The notes: generated by a model not told the origin, from the sequence alone. Numbered from the stretch's first letter, positions 1-6,533 are shown. The stretch: DNA of 15,640 bases from Savagea sp. (GCA_030152265.1 JASLHQ010000225.1:1-15640); one strand, 5' to 3'. Numbers and translations: made by a program.

Positions 1-1
1 G

Positions 2-415
2 TTGATTGAACGGTTAATGAACGAACATAGCATGCCGACTCCAGTAATTAATGTACTTCTTCATTACATTTATTTAAACTACAATGGAAAGATTACAGCA
101 AGTTTAACGGAGACAATCGCACAACAGTGGGCGATAAAAGGCATTCAAACAGCCGAAGAAGCAATTGCGATATCGAAATTAGAACATACAAAATATCAAA
201 AATATAAAGAAGATAAAGAACGCAAACCGGAACGTCAAAATGCGTATATGAAACGCACAACGCGTGAAGAACCTGTGCCGGAATGGTTTGGAAAAGAACA
301 AGAAGAGGAACAAGAGGAAACATCAGAAGAAGTAGAGCGACTTCGTCAAGCACTCATTGAAGAGCTCGGCATTCCACAGAAAGAAGGTGACGACGATGGA
401 ACCGATCAATCGTAG
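2..415 (+). CDS. dnaB: Replication initiation and membrane attachment protein DnaB, C-terminal part (5' truncated)
   Basis: This is the last 137 codons of a gene that enters from the left edge, so no real start is visible. The segment around residues 14-60 (VINVLLHYIYLNYNG, then ETIAQQW) matches the C-terminal helical domain of Gram-positive DnaB, a primosome and helicase-loading protein unrelated to E. coli DnaB helicase. The Ile-xxx-Trp pattern is typical of that domain (DnaB_2 / DDBH2). The rest is a charged, Glu/Lys-rich tail with a low-complexity acidic stretch, as expected for the family's C-terminus. The 3' end overlaps the start of dnaI by 20 bp, which suggests translational coupling. 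Family knowledge: DnaB works with DnaD and DnaI to load the replicative helicase DnaC at oriC and at stalled forks. The assignment rests on sequence resemblance plus the dnaB-dnaI order. Confidence 0.9.
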   Translation: MIERLMNEHSMPTPVINVLLHYIYLNYNGKITASLTETIAQQWAIKGIQTAEEAIAISKLEHTKYQKYKEDKERKPERQNAYMKRTTREEPVPEWFGKEQEEEQEETSEEVERLRQALIEELGIPQKEGDDDGTDQS

Positions 416-1346
416 TTTACAAGATGTTTTAGCACGCTCACCACGTTTGCGTGCACAAATGAATGAATTAAAAGAAGAAATTAAGCATGATGAGAAAATT
501 ATTCAATTTTTACAAGAGCATCAGTTGACGATAGAAGATCCCGTCGTCGATCGCAATATCGCGAAGCTTTACGAATTTACACAAGCGTCACACCAATGTG
601 ATCGTTGCCCATCACTCGAAGGGTGCATTAATGTCGTTGCGGGACTACAGCCAGAACTCACATTGAAAAATGGCGCTGTTGAATTGAAATATTCAAAATG
701 TCCATCACGCATTAAAAATGAACAAGAGCGTGAATTGGAGCGGATGATTTCGAGCATGTATATGCCGAAAGATGTATTGAAAGCACAACTGTCTCATATC
801 GATATGTTTTTCGACGACAGTCGTGTATTCGTCGTACAACGTGCGAAACAATTTTTAAATGAATACGACAAGACAGGAAAGCTACCTAAAAAAGGGCTGT
901 ACATTCACGGACCATTCGGTGTCGGGAAATCTTTTATTATCGGCGCTTTAGCAAATGAATTGGCGAACCGTCACATTCAAACGGTCATCGTTTATTTACC
1001 CGAATTTTTCCGTGAGATGAAGCAATCGATTCAAAATCAGTCTTTGGAACCGAAGCTCGATTTCGTAAAAAAAGCACCTGTTTTAATGTTGGATGATATC
1101 GGGGCGGAATCGATGAGTGCTTGGGTGAGAGATGATATACTCGGTACGATTTTGCAATATCGTATGTCTGAACAACTGCCGACATTTTTCACTTCAAACT
1201 TCAATATGAATGAGCTCGCTTATCATTTAACGTACACGCAAAGAGGCGAAAAAGAAGAAGTGAAAGCAGGACGTATCATGGAACGAATTCGTGAAGTGAG
1301 TGAACCGATTGAGTTAAAGGGAAAAAATATGCGAAATCAAAGTTGA
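396..1346 (+). CDS. dnaI: Primosomal helicase loader DnaI
   Basis: An AAA+ ATPase of 316 residues (B. subtilis DnaI is about 311) that loads the replicative helicase during primosome assembly. The N-terminal domain carries C68, C71, C77 and C102, the spacing expected for the zinc-binding helicase-interaction domain. The ATPase core has Walker A GPFGVGKS (172-179), Walker B VLMLDD (229-234), a sensor-like TSN (266-268) and a basic RIMERIRE segment near 293-300. I chose ATG 396 because AGAAGGTGA sits five bases upstream and the protein then begins as expected; the open frame extends to a TTG at 357 inside dnaB with no binding site. The gene overlaps dnaB by 20 bp. Its TGA stop (1344-1346) lies inside the -35 box of the thrS promoter. 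The ytxB/ytxC genes that follow dnaI in B. subtilis are missing here. Confidence 0.95.
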   Translation: MEPINRSLQDVLARSPRLRAQMNELKEEIKHDEKIIQFLQEHQLTIEDPVVDRNIAKLYEFTQASHQCDRCPSLEGCINVVAGLQPELTLKNGAVELKYSKCPSRIKNEQERELERMISSMYMPKDVLKAQLSHIDMFFDDSRVFVVQRAKQFLNEYDKTGKLPKKGLYIHGPFGVGKSFIIGALANELANRHIQTVIVYLPEFFREMKQSIQNQSLEPKLDFVKKAPVLMLDDIGAESMSAWVRDDILGTILQYRMSEQLPTFFTSNFNMNELAYHLTYTQRGEKEEVKAGRIMERIREVSEPIELKGKNMRNQS

Positions 1347-1371
1347 CAAAAAAACAAAATATTTGTATAAT
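1343..1371 (+). promoter_or_regulatory. Sigma-A promoter of the thrS T-box leader
   Basis: Perfect consensus TTGACA (1343-1348) and TATAAT (1366-1371) are separated by 17 bp. Transcription should start near 1378. The -35 hexamer overlaps the last codon and stop codon of dnaI. A perfect promoter upstream of a terminating leader fits control at the level of attenuation rather than initiation. Confidence 0.9.
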
Positions 1372-1377
1372 ATGAGC

Positions 1378-1637
1378 ATTCAAAACATAAATGCATTGAC
1401 GAGGACACCTTTGATTTGACCTCAATGTTCAGAGACTGAAGCATTCGGTGAGAGCTTCGGATTGAACAAATCATTGACCACCTCTAAGCAGCATCGAGTT
1501 TAATCGATTGCCGGTAACAAGCCGTTATTTGTCTCAAGCTTCGTCTTTTTGAAGTGCTTTTTAGCATTGTCAAAAGGAAGGAAGAAGGGTGGAACCACGA
1601 ATACAACCTCGTCCCTTTCATAGGGCGAGGTTTTTTT
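1378..1637 (+). promoter_or_regulatory. T-box riboswitch (tRNA-Thr responsive) controlling thrS
   Basis: The roughly 260-nt leader has the T-box hallmarks. Stem I: GAGG (1401-1404) pairs CCTC (1481-1484), TGATTTG (1412-1418) pairs CAAATCA (1467-1473), and CTGAAGC (1436-1442) pairs GCTTCGG (1454-1460) around the conserved GGTGAGAGC, next to an AGAGA bulge (1431-1435). The internal loop contains ACC at 1477-1479 followed by A, a threonine specifier codon. The T-box proper, GGGTGGAACCACG, is at 1587-1599. Antiterminator: AAGGG (1585-1589) pairs CCCTT (1613-1617) and ACG (1597-1599) pairs CGT (1610-1612), leaving the classic seven-base TGGAACC bulge. TGGA would pair with a tRNA ending UCCA. The antiterminator excludes the terminator at 1607-1637. 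Uncharged tRNA-Thr should therefore switch thrS on. Confidence 0.93.
1607..1637 (+). terminator. T-box intrinsic terminator in the thrS leader
   Basis: CCTCG (1607-1611) pairs CGAGG (1626-1630) and CCCT (1613-1616) pairs AGGG (1622-1625), with T1612 bulged, a five-base loop and a T7 run at 1631-1637. The 5' arm is shared with the antiterminator, so the two structures are mutually exclusive. Confidence 0.93.
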
Positions 1638-1673
1638 GTGTTCAAAAATAGAAAATGAGTAGGAGTGCGAACA

Positions 1674-3638
1674 ATGGCAAACATGATTCAATTAACATTT
1701 CCAGATGGAGCAGTAAAGGAATTTGAACGCGGTACGACGACAGCAGACGTAGCCGGTTCAATTAGCCCAGGATTAAAGAAAAATGCATTAGCAGGTAAGT
1801 TAAATGGTGAATTAATCGATTTCACACGTCCAATTGAAGAAGACGGAACGATTGAAATTATTACACCGAACTCAGACGAAGCGTTAGAAATTTTACGCCA
1901 TAGTACAGCGCACCTTTTAGCGCATGCGGTACATCGTCTATTCCCAGAAACGAAATTCGGTGTCGGTCCAGTTATTGAAAACGGATTTTACTATGACATG
2001 GATCCGGTAGAACCATTAACAGCAGAGGATCTTCCAGAAATTGAGAAAGAAATGCGCCGCATCATTTCAGAAAATATTGAAGTCGTTCGTCATGAAGTGA
2101 CACGTGACGAAGCGCGTAAAATGTTTGAAGAAATTAATGATCCGTATAAAATTGAATTGTTAGAAGCGATCCCTGAAGATGAAACGGTAACAGTTTACGT
2201 GCAAGGTGACTTCTTTGACCTATGTCGTGGTGTTCACGTTCCGTCAACAGGTAAATTGAAAGAATTCAAATTGTTAAGTTTAGCTGGGGCATATTGGCGT
2301 GGCGATTCAGACAATAAAATGTTACAACGTGTGTACGGTACAGCATTCTTCAAAAAAGATGAATTGAAAAAACATCTTAAAATGTTGGAAGAAGCGCGTG
2401 AACGCGACCACCGTAAAATTGGTCGTGAACTCAATTTATTTATGAACTCGCAAAAAGTAGGACAAGGTTTACCGTTATGGTTACCGAAAGGTGCGACAAT
2501 CCGCCGCACAATCGAGCGTTACATCGTCGATATCGAGGAAAAACTCGGCTACCAACACGTTTATACACCAGTACTCGGATCGAAAGATTTATATGAGACA
2601 TCAGGTCACTGGGGTCATTATCAAGATGGAATGTTCCCACCGATGGAAATGGATAATGAAACACTCGTTCTTCGTCCGATGAACTGTCCACACCATATGA
2701 TGGTTTATAAAAATGGCATTCACTCATACCGTAATTTACCAGTGCGTATCGCAGAACTCGGTACGATGCACCGTTATGAAATGTCTGGAGCATTATCAGG
2801 ACTACAGCGTGTTCGTGGGATGACATTGAATGACGCGCACATTTTCGTTCGTCCAGACCAAATTAAAGCAGAGTTTAAACGTGTTGTAGAATTAATTTTA
2901 GCGGTATACGAAGACTTCAACATTACAGACTATTCATTCCGCTTATCATATCGTGATCCAGAAGATACAGAAAAATATTTCGATGACGATGCGATGTGGG
3001 AACGCGCACAAAAATTATTGAAAGAAGCGATGGATGAATTAGAACTCGATTATGTAGAAGCAGAAGGAGAAGCTGCATTTTACGGTCCGAAATTAGACGT
3101 ACAAGTACGTACAGCAATCGGCATGGAAGAAACACTTTCAACTGTGCAACTCGACTTTTTACAACCAGAGCGTTTCGATTTAACATATGTCGGAGAAGAC
3201 GGAAAACAACACCGTCCAGTCGTCATTCACCGCGGTGTCGTTTCAACGATGGAACGTTTCGTCGCTTATTTAATTGAAGAATATAAAGGAGCATTCCCAA
3301 CGTGGCTCGCTCCAGTGCAAGTTGAAATCATCCCAGTTTCAAACGATGTTCACTACAAATATGCGGAATTCGTTCGCGATGAACTCGTGAAACGCGGTAT
3401 CCGTGTTGAAATTGATGATCGCGAAGAAAAAATGGGATACAAAATCCGTGAAGCGCAAGTGCAAAAAATTCCGTACACACTCGTTCTCGGAGATCGTGAA
3501 ATGCAAACAGGTGACGTCAACGTACGTAAATACGGAGAGAAACAATCAGAAACGATGTCTGTTTCTCAATTCGTCGCAAATATCATTCGTGAAGTGATGC
3601 ACGCATCAGAGCGTCACGACTTAGAATTAGATAAATAA
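1674..3638 (+). CDS. thrS: Threonyl-tRNA synthetase
   Basis: Class II aminoacyl-tRNA synthetase that charges tRNA-Thr with threonine in the cytoplasm; 654 residues, full length for Bacillales. Domains in order: a TGS domain (about 1-64); an editing domain that removes misacylated serine, with H76 and H80 in HSTAH and C184 and H188 in CRGVH; the catalytic core with motif 2 around RPMNCPHH and motif 3 around RGVVSTMERF; and a C-terminal anticodon-binding domain. C338, H389 and H519 match the catalytic zinc ligands known from E. coli (C334, H385, H511). I chose ATG 1674 with AGGAG at 1661-1665, eight bases upstream; GTG 1665 overlaps that site, and ATG 1683 is a weaker alternative. It is a single-gene unit, controlled by the T-box leader and closed by its own terminator. 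Confidence 0.98.
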   Translation: MANMIQLTFPDGAVKEFERGTTTADVAGSISPGLKKNALAGKLNGELIDFTRPIEEDGTIEIITPNSDEALEILRHSTAHLLAHAVHRLFPETKFGVGPVIENGFYYDMDPVEPLTAEDLPEIEKEMRRIISENIEVVRHEVTRDEARKMFEEINDPYKIELLEAIPEDETVTVYVQGDFFDLCRGVHVPSTGKLKEFKLLSLAGAYWRGDSDNKMLQRVYGTAFFKKDELKKHLKMLEEARERDHRKIGRELNLFMNSQKVGQGLPLWLPKGATIRRTIERYIVDIEEKLGYQHVYTPVLGSKDLYETSGHWGHYQDGMFPPMEMDNETLVLRPMNCPHHMMVYKNGIHSYRNLPVRIAELGTMHRYEMSGALSGLQRVRGMTLNDAHIFVRPDQIKAEFKRVVELILAVYEDFNITDYSFRLSYRDPEDTEKYFDDDAMWERAQKLLKEAMDELELDYVEAEGEAAFYGPKLDVQVRTAIGMEETLSTVQLDFLQPERFDLTYVGEDGKQHRPVVIHRGVVSTMERFVAYLIEEYKGAFPTWLAPVQVEIIPVSNDVHYKYAEFVRDELVKRGIRVEIDDREEKMGYKIREAQVQKIPYTLVLGDREMQTGDVNVRKYGEKQSETMSVSQFVANIIREVMHASERHDLELDK

Positions 3639-3645
3639 TAGAAAG

Positions 3646-3680
3646 AATGCTTCCATTTCGAAAGAGTGGAAGCATTTTTT
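3646..3680 (+). terminator. Intrinsic terminator after thrS
   Basis: A perfect 10-bp stem, AATGCTTCCA (3646-3655) with TGGAAGCATT (3667-3676), followed by a T run to 3680. It separates thrS from the infC operon promoter, which begins only 10 bp further on. Confidence 0.93.
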
Positions 3681-3689
3681 AAATAATGT

Positions 3690-3718
3690 TTGACAGTATG
3701 AAGGAACGGTGGTATAGT
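3690..3718 (+). promoter_or_regulatory. Sigma-A promoter of the infC-rpmI-rplT operon
   Basis: TTGACA (3690-3695), a 17-bp spacer and TATAGT (3713-3718) form a near-consensus promoter. Transcription should start near 3725, leaving a leader of about 220 nt before infC. Confidence 0.85.
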
Positions 3719-3724
3719 TATAAA

Positions 3725-3887
3725 GGTTAAGAAATTAACTGAATACAGTTTGTGGTACAAGTAGGAGCTACCCGCTTCTCACCTGTCTGACGTATATTCT
3801 GTCGGCTGGTTTGACACATAAATGTTCGCATAGTTCACTATGCATGCATATACGCGGGTAGACAAATAAAGTTTGTCTACTTTTTTT
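3725..3887 (+). promoter_or_regulatory. L20-type autoregulatory leader with transcription attenuator
   Basis: The leader before infC can fold in two exclusive ways. Long-range pairing: CTACCCGC (3768-3775) with GCGGGTAG (3854-3861), stacked next to CGTATAT (3791-3797) with ATATACG (3848-3854; they share G3854), with an internal loop at 3776-3790 and a small hairpin GCATAG/CTATGC (3828-3833/3838-3843). Terminator: GTAGACAAA (3858-3866) with TTTGTCTAC (3872-3880). The two overlap at 3858-3861. Known biology: in B. subtilis, free L20 binds the infC leader, which mimics its 23S rRNA site, and causes premature termination. Position, gene context and competing folds fit this well. The detailed L20 contacts are inferred. 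Confidence 0.85.
3858..3887 (+). terminator. Attenuator terminator in the infC leader
   Basis: A nine-bp stem GTAGACAAA (3858-3866) with TTTGTCTAC (3872-3880), loop TAAAG, then seven T residues (3881-3887). It is read before infC, so it acts as a regulated stop and not as the end of an operon. Confidence 0.9.
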
Positions 3888-3945
3888 ATTTTCTTTAACG
3901 ACCCAAACCATGTATTCGCGAGACAATATTCGGAGGTGGATTACG

Positions 3946-4464
3946 ATTAGCAAAGACATGTATGTCAATGAAGGCATTCGCGCAAGAGAAGTTCGTTTAA
4001 TCGATCACAACGGGGAACAGCTCGGGATTAAATCGAAAAACGAAGCACTCGACATTGCAGCAAATGCAAACTTAGATCTCGTTCTCGTCGCTCCTCAAGC
4101 GAAACCCCCAGTAGCTCGTGTCATGGACTATGGAAAGTTCAAGTTCGAACAACAAAAGAAAGAACGAGAATTACGTCGAAATCAAAAAGTCATTAACGTG
4201 AAAGAGGTACGCCTCAGCCCGTCAATTGACGAACACGATTTCCAGACGAAACTTCGCAACGGACGTAAGTTTTTAGAAGCTGGCGACAAAGTGAAAGCTT
4301 CAATTCGATTCCGTGGTCGTGCTATTACGCATAAAGAACTCGGTCAAGAAGTGCTTGAGCGCTTCGCTGAGGAATGTAAAGATATCTCGACAGTAGAAGT
4401 GAAACCTAAGATGGAAGGTCGCAGCATGTTCCTCATGCTTGGCCCAGTCAACGAAAAGAAATAA
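3946..4464 (+). CDS. infC: Translation initiation factor IF-3 (ATT start codon)
   Basis: IF-3 binds the 30S subunit, keeps it free of 50S and checks start-codon pairing. The 172-residue protein has the N-domain (about 1-70) with the signature around PPVARVMDYGKF (54-65), a Lys/Arg/Glu-rich linker, and the C-domain (about 86-170) with ITHKELGQ near 127-134. No ATG fits the expected N-terminus. ATT 3946 lies seven bases after a strong GGAGGTG (3932-3938) and gives the usual SKD-xxx-NEGIRAREVRLID beginning. The ACG just before it (3943) is a less likely alternative. ATG 3910, in the same frame, lies upstream of the binding site and would read through it, so I reject it. Non-standard starts are known in infC and let IF-3 repress its own translation. 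It is the first gene of the operon with rpmI and rplT. Confidence 0.96.
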   Translation: MSKDMYVNEGIRAREVRLIDHNGEQLGIKSKNEALDIAANANLDLVLVAPQAKPPVARVMDYGKFKFEQQKKERELRRNQKVINVKEVRLSPSIDEHDFQTKLRNGRKFLEAGDKVKASIRFRGRAITHKELGQEVLERFAEECKDISTVEVKPKMEGRSMFLMLGPVNEKK

Positions 4465-4497
4465 GAAACAAAAGAAATTTTAGTAGGAGGAATCACC

Positions 4498-4695
4498 ATG
4501 CCTAAAATGAAAACACACCGCGGATCAGCGAAACGCTTCAAGAAGACAGCTTCAGGAAAAGTAAAACGTGGCCGCGCATACACAAGTCACTTATTCGCTA
4601 ACAAATCAACGAAACAAAAACGCCACTTACGTAAGGCGTCACTCGTTTCTTCTGGTGACTACAAACGCATTCGCGAAATGATCACTTACATGTAA
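4498..4695 (+). CDS. rpmI: 50S ribosomal protein L35 (bL35)
   Basis: A 65-residue, very basic protein with the typical bL35 opening MPKMKTHRGSAKRFKKT and the central KQKRHLRKASLVS. The length is normal for bL35. It binds 23S rRNA in the large subunit. ATG 4498 has AGGAGG (4485-4490) seven bases upstream. It lies 33 bp after infC and 59 bp before rplT, the universal infC-rpmI-rplT order. Confidence 0.98.
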   Translation: MPKMKTHRGSAKRFKKTASGKVKRGRAYTSHLFANKSTKQKRHLRKASLVSSGDYKRIREMITYM

Positions 4696-4754
4696 TCATC
4701 GTTCGCATCAAACATTTACAAACACTTTATAGGAAATAGTAGGAGGTCATTATT

Positions 4755-5114
4755 ATGCCACGCGTAAAAGCTGGAACAGTTTCACGTCAACGTCGAAACC
4801 GAGTTTTAAAATTAGCAAAAGGATACTACGGTTCAAAACATACATTATACCGCACTGCCAATGAACAGGTCATGCGTTCATTCAACTATGCTTACCGTGA
4901 CCGCCGTCAGAAAAAACGTAACTTCCGTAAATTATGGATTACACGTATTAATGCGGCAGCACGTATGAACGATATTTCATACTCAAGCTTAATGCACGGT
5001 TTAAAAGTAGCGGGTGTTGAAGTTAACCGCAAAATGCTTGCTGACTTAGCAGTAAACGATGCACAAGCATTCGCGCAACTTGCTGACACAGCGAAAAAAG
5101 CAATCGCAAAATAA
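4755..5114 (+). CDS. rplT: 50S ribosomal protein L20 (bL20)
   Basis: A 119-residue protein, full length for bL20. It has the long basic N-terminal extension (MPRVKAGTVSRQRRNRVLKLAKGYYG) and the globular C-domain with WITRINAAARMN near 57-68 and MHGLKVAGVEVNRKMLADLA further on. It binds 23S rRNA early in 50S assembly, and in Bacillus it also represses its own operon through the infC leader. A strong AGGAGG (4741-4746) precedes ATG 4755 by eight bases. It is the last gene of the operon and is followed directly by a strong terminator. Confidence 0.98.
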   Translation: MPRVKAGTVSRQRRNRVLKLAKGYYGSKHTLYRTANEQVMRSFNYAYRDRRQKKRNFRKLWITRINAAARMNDISYSSLMHGLKVAGVEVNRKMLADLAVNDAQAFAQLADTAKKAIAK

Positions 5115-5145
5115 TTGATGAGAACTGTCATTATACTTATATAAT
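5115..5145 (+). promoter_or_regulatory. Candidate promoter for ysdA-dUTPase-XRE, embedded in the rplT terminator
   Basis: TTGATG (5115-5120) is followed 17 bp later by TATATA (5138-5143), or 19 bp later by a perfect TATAAT (5140-5145). The -10 box forms part of the 3' arm of the terminator hairpin. Initiation would fall in the T run at about 5150-5156, leaving a very short leader before the GGAGG at 5162. This is inference from motifs only. Confidence 0.45.
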
Positions 5146-5157
5146 GGCAGTTTTTTT
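5123..5157 (+). terminator. Intrinsic terminator after rplT
   Basis: AACTGTCATTATA (5123-5135) pairs with TATAATGGCAGTT (5140-5152): 13 bp with one T-G wobble and a four-base loop. The T run is 5151-5157. It ends the infC-rpmI-rplT operon only about 15 bp before the next start codon. Confidence 0.92.
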
Positions 5158-5171
5158 GTGTGGAGGAACAG

Positions 5172-5447
5172 ATGATTATTTGGATAATCTATTATATATT
5201 ACTCACGATTATAGGAACGATTGCAATGCGTGTCGATAAAAGACGAGCGATTTTAGGGCAATATCGTGTATCGGAAAAGCGTCTTTTAACGATCGGTTTA
5301 TTAGGCGGAGGATTTGGTATCGCTTATGGAGCTCGCCGCTATCGTCATAAAACGACACGCTTCTCTTTCATGTACGGTGCGCCGCTCATGACGCTCATAC
5401 ATGTGATTGTATGGAGTGTCATACTTTTTCAAGGAGGAATGATGTAA
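5172..5447 (+). CDS. ysdA: DUF1294 family small membrane protein (YsdA-like)
   Basis: A 91-residue membrane protein of the DUF1294 family. Two hydrophobic segments are clear, at about 2-18 (IIWIIYYILLTIIGTIA) and about 69-86 near the C-terminus. Between them lies the family's conserved core: DKRRA at 21-25, a RVSEK motif, the glycine-rich LLGGGFGIAYGARRYRHKT, and RFSFMYG. B. subtilis has the DUF1294 gene ysdA in the same place after rplT, which supports the name. Function is unknown. ATG 5172 has GGAGGA (5162-5167) four bases upstream; GTG 5160 would start before that site. The gene sits 14 bp after the T run of the rplT terminator, so it needs read-through or the embedded promoter noted above. 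The next gene starts one base after its stop. Confidence 0.88.
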   Translation: MIIWIIYYILLTIIGTIAMRVDKRRAILGQYRVSEKRLLTIGLLGGGFGIAYGARRYRHKTTRFSFMYGAPLMTLIHVIVWSVILFQGGMM

Positions 5448-5448
5448 A

Positions 5449-5943
5449 ATGGAACTGACAAAATTATTTCAAATGCAAAAAGAGTTAGATGCCTATATTC
5501 AAGAAAATCGTAACGAACAAACAGATGTTTTTCGAGAAAAAGGTTTAGCGTTACTCGTTGAATTGGGGGAGCTTGCAAATGAAACACGTTGTTTTAAATT
5601 TTGGAGTACGAAAGGTCCGTCAGAACGAAATGTAATTTTAGAGGAATACGTCGATTCGATTCATTTTATTTTATCATTAGGAATCGAGCGTGGCTTTGCA
5701 AATGTTAAGACATGGCCTCAAAGTGATGATACAATGAAAGAGAAGAATTTGACGGAAGTATTTATTAAAGCTTATGAAGCGATTGTAACATTTTTAAACA
5801 ATCCTACAAAAGAAAATTATCAAACTATTTGGCAATGGTATGATGCACTCGCTTTCCATTTGAAATTTTCGAACGATTCAATCATCGAAGCATATATTGC
5901 GAAAAATGAAGAAAATTATGAACGTCAAAAGCGAGGCTATTAA
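5449..5943 (+). CDS. All-alpha (dimeric, MazG-like) dUTP diphosphatase
   Basis: A 164-residue helical protein that fits the dimeric dUTPase family, which hydrolyses dUTP to dUMP and pyrophosphate. This keeps uracil out of DNA and supplies dTMP synthesis. The metal-binding pattern of the all-alpha NTP pyrophosphatase superfamily is present: ExxE at E38-E41 (VELGELANE) and ExxD at E66-D69 (EEYVD), with RCFKFW (47-52) between them and SIHFILSLG after. It is unrelated to the trimeric Dut fold. The AGGAGG (5432-5437) lies inside the end of ysdA, 11 bases before ATG 5449; the one-base gap suggests translational coupling. The next gene, an XRE regulator, follows after 16 bp. The family also occurs in phages, but the setting here looks chromosomal. 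Confidence 0.85.
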   Translation: MELTKLFQMQKELDAYIQENRNEQTDVFREKGLALLVELGELANETRCFKFWSTKGPSERNVILEEYVDSIHFILSLGIERGFANVKTWPQSDDTMKEKNLTEVFIKAYEAIVTFLNNPTKENYQTIWQWYDALAFHLKFSNDSIIEAYIAKNEENYERQKRGY

Positions 5944-5959
5944 AGAGGAGGCTTTTTAG

Positions 5960-6442
5960 ATGCAAGAATGGAGTCGTGAAGAATTCGGAAAACGGCTAAA
6001 TGCGTTACGAGAACAACGCAATTTATCGATGTCTGCCTTTGGAGAAGCAATCGGAACTTCTGCGAGTCGAATTAAAGACTGGGAACAAGGGAAAAATGCG
6101 CCGAGCGCTGCGTGGATTGCTAAAATCTCTGATCGTTTTAACGTTTCAACGGATGAATTAATTATCGGAAAAGAAGAGAGGCGAGAAGAATCGAGTGATG
6201 AATTTCGCATGTTAGTCCGTTTCGAACAGATGCGTGAAATGATGAACGATGGGGCTTCATCTTTACCATTTGAATATGCTGAACAAATTGCTCACTTTAA
6301 TGAAAATAAAGATGTCTACCGCGGTACGAAAGGGCGTAAATTAATGGAATTCGAGTTAATGAAACTCGTCCTTCAATTACCGAAAAAAGACGTTCACGAG
6401 TTATATGAGCTCGCAAAAATTAAATATTCTTATGTGAAATAA
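5960..6442 (+). CDS. XRE-family helix-turn-helix regulator with uncharacterised C-terminal domain
   Basis: A 160-residue protein. Residues about 9-69 are a Cro/C1-type HTH: FGKRLNALREQR, then SMSAFGEAIGTSASRIKDWE as the helix-turn-helix, then APSAAWIAKISDRFNVSTDELI. This region is expected to bind an operator. The remaining 90 residues are charged and helical, with no motif I recognise, ending in FELMKLVLQLPKKDVHELYELAKIKY; such tails often dimerise or sense a ligand. AGGAGG (5946-5951) lies eight bases before ATG 5960. It is third in the tight ysdA-dUTPase cluster and is followed by a terminator, so it may regulate its own cluster. The target is unknown. An XRE-dUTPase pair recalls phage modules, but no other phage gene is present. 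Confidence 0.85.
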   Translation: MQEWSREEFGKRLNALREQRNLSMSAFGEAIGTSASRIKDWEQGKNAPSAAWIAKISDRFNVSTDELIIGKEERREESSDEFRMLVRFEQMREMMNDGASSLPFEYAEQIAHFNENKDVYRGTKGRKLMEFELMKLVLQLPKKDVHELYELAKIKYSYVK

Positions 6443-6446
6443 AGAG

Positions 6447-6481
6447 ACAGACTACTCGCGCTAAGCAAGTAGTCTGTTTTT
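6447..6481 (+). terminator. Intrinsic terminator after the XRE gene
   Basis: A perfect 10-bp stem ACAGACTACT (6447-6456) with AGTAGTCTGT (6468-6477), an 11-base loop, and a T run at 6477-6481. It closes the ysdA-dUTPase-XRE cluster. Confidence 0.9.
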
Positions 6482-6482
6482 A

Positions 6483-6512
6483 GTTACAAATAAACGAAAT
6501 ATTCTGTATGAT
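6483..6512 (+). promoter_or_regulatory. Candidate promoter for the MDR oxidoreductase
   Basis: GTTACA (6483-6488), an 18-bp spacer and TATGAT (6507-6512) directly after the preceding terminator. The match is moderate (4/6 and 5/6), but the position is right for a gene starting at 6534. Confidence 0.4.
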
Positions 6513-6533
6513 AAGAGAAAGGAGGAATGCAAT

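Noticed and set aside
1638..1673. A second regulatory element between the T-box terminator and thrS
   Set aside because: Only 36 bases, holding the AGGAG site and no stable structure.
2440..2826. A 128-codon open frame on the minus strand inside thrS
   Set aside because: It is fully antisense to a conserved gene, has no binding site and reads like no known family. It is a shadow of thrS codon bias; the same holds for the other antisense frames in the window.
3910..3945. Upstream ATG extension of infC
   Set aside because: This ATG lies before the GGAGGTG site, has no binding site of its own, and adds residues not seen in IF-3.
5449..6442. dUTPase plus XRE regulator as a prophage remnant
   Set aside because: No integrase, structural or lysis genes, att repeats or composition break were seen, and the flanks are core genes in standard order.
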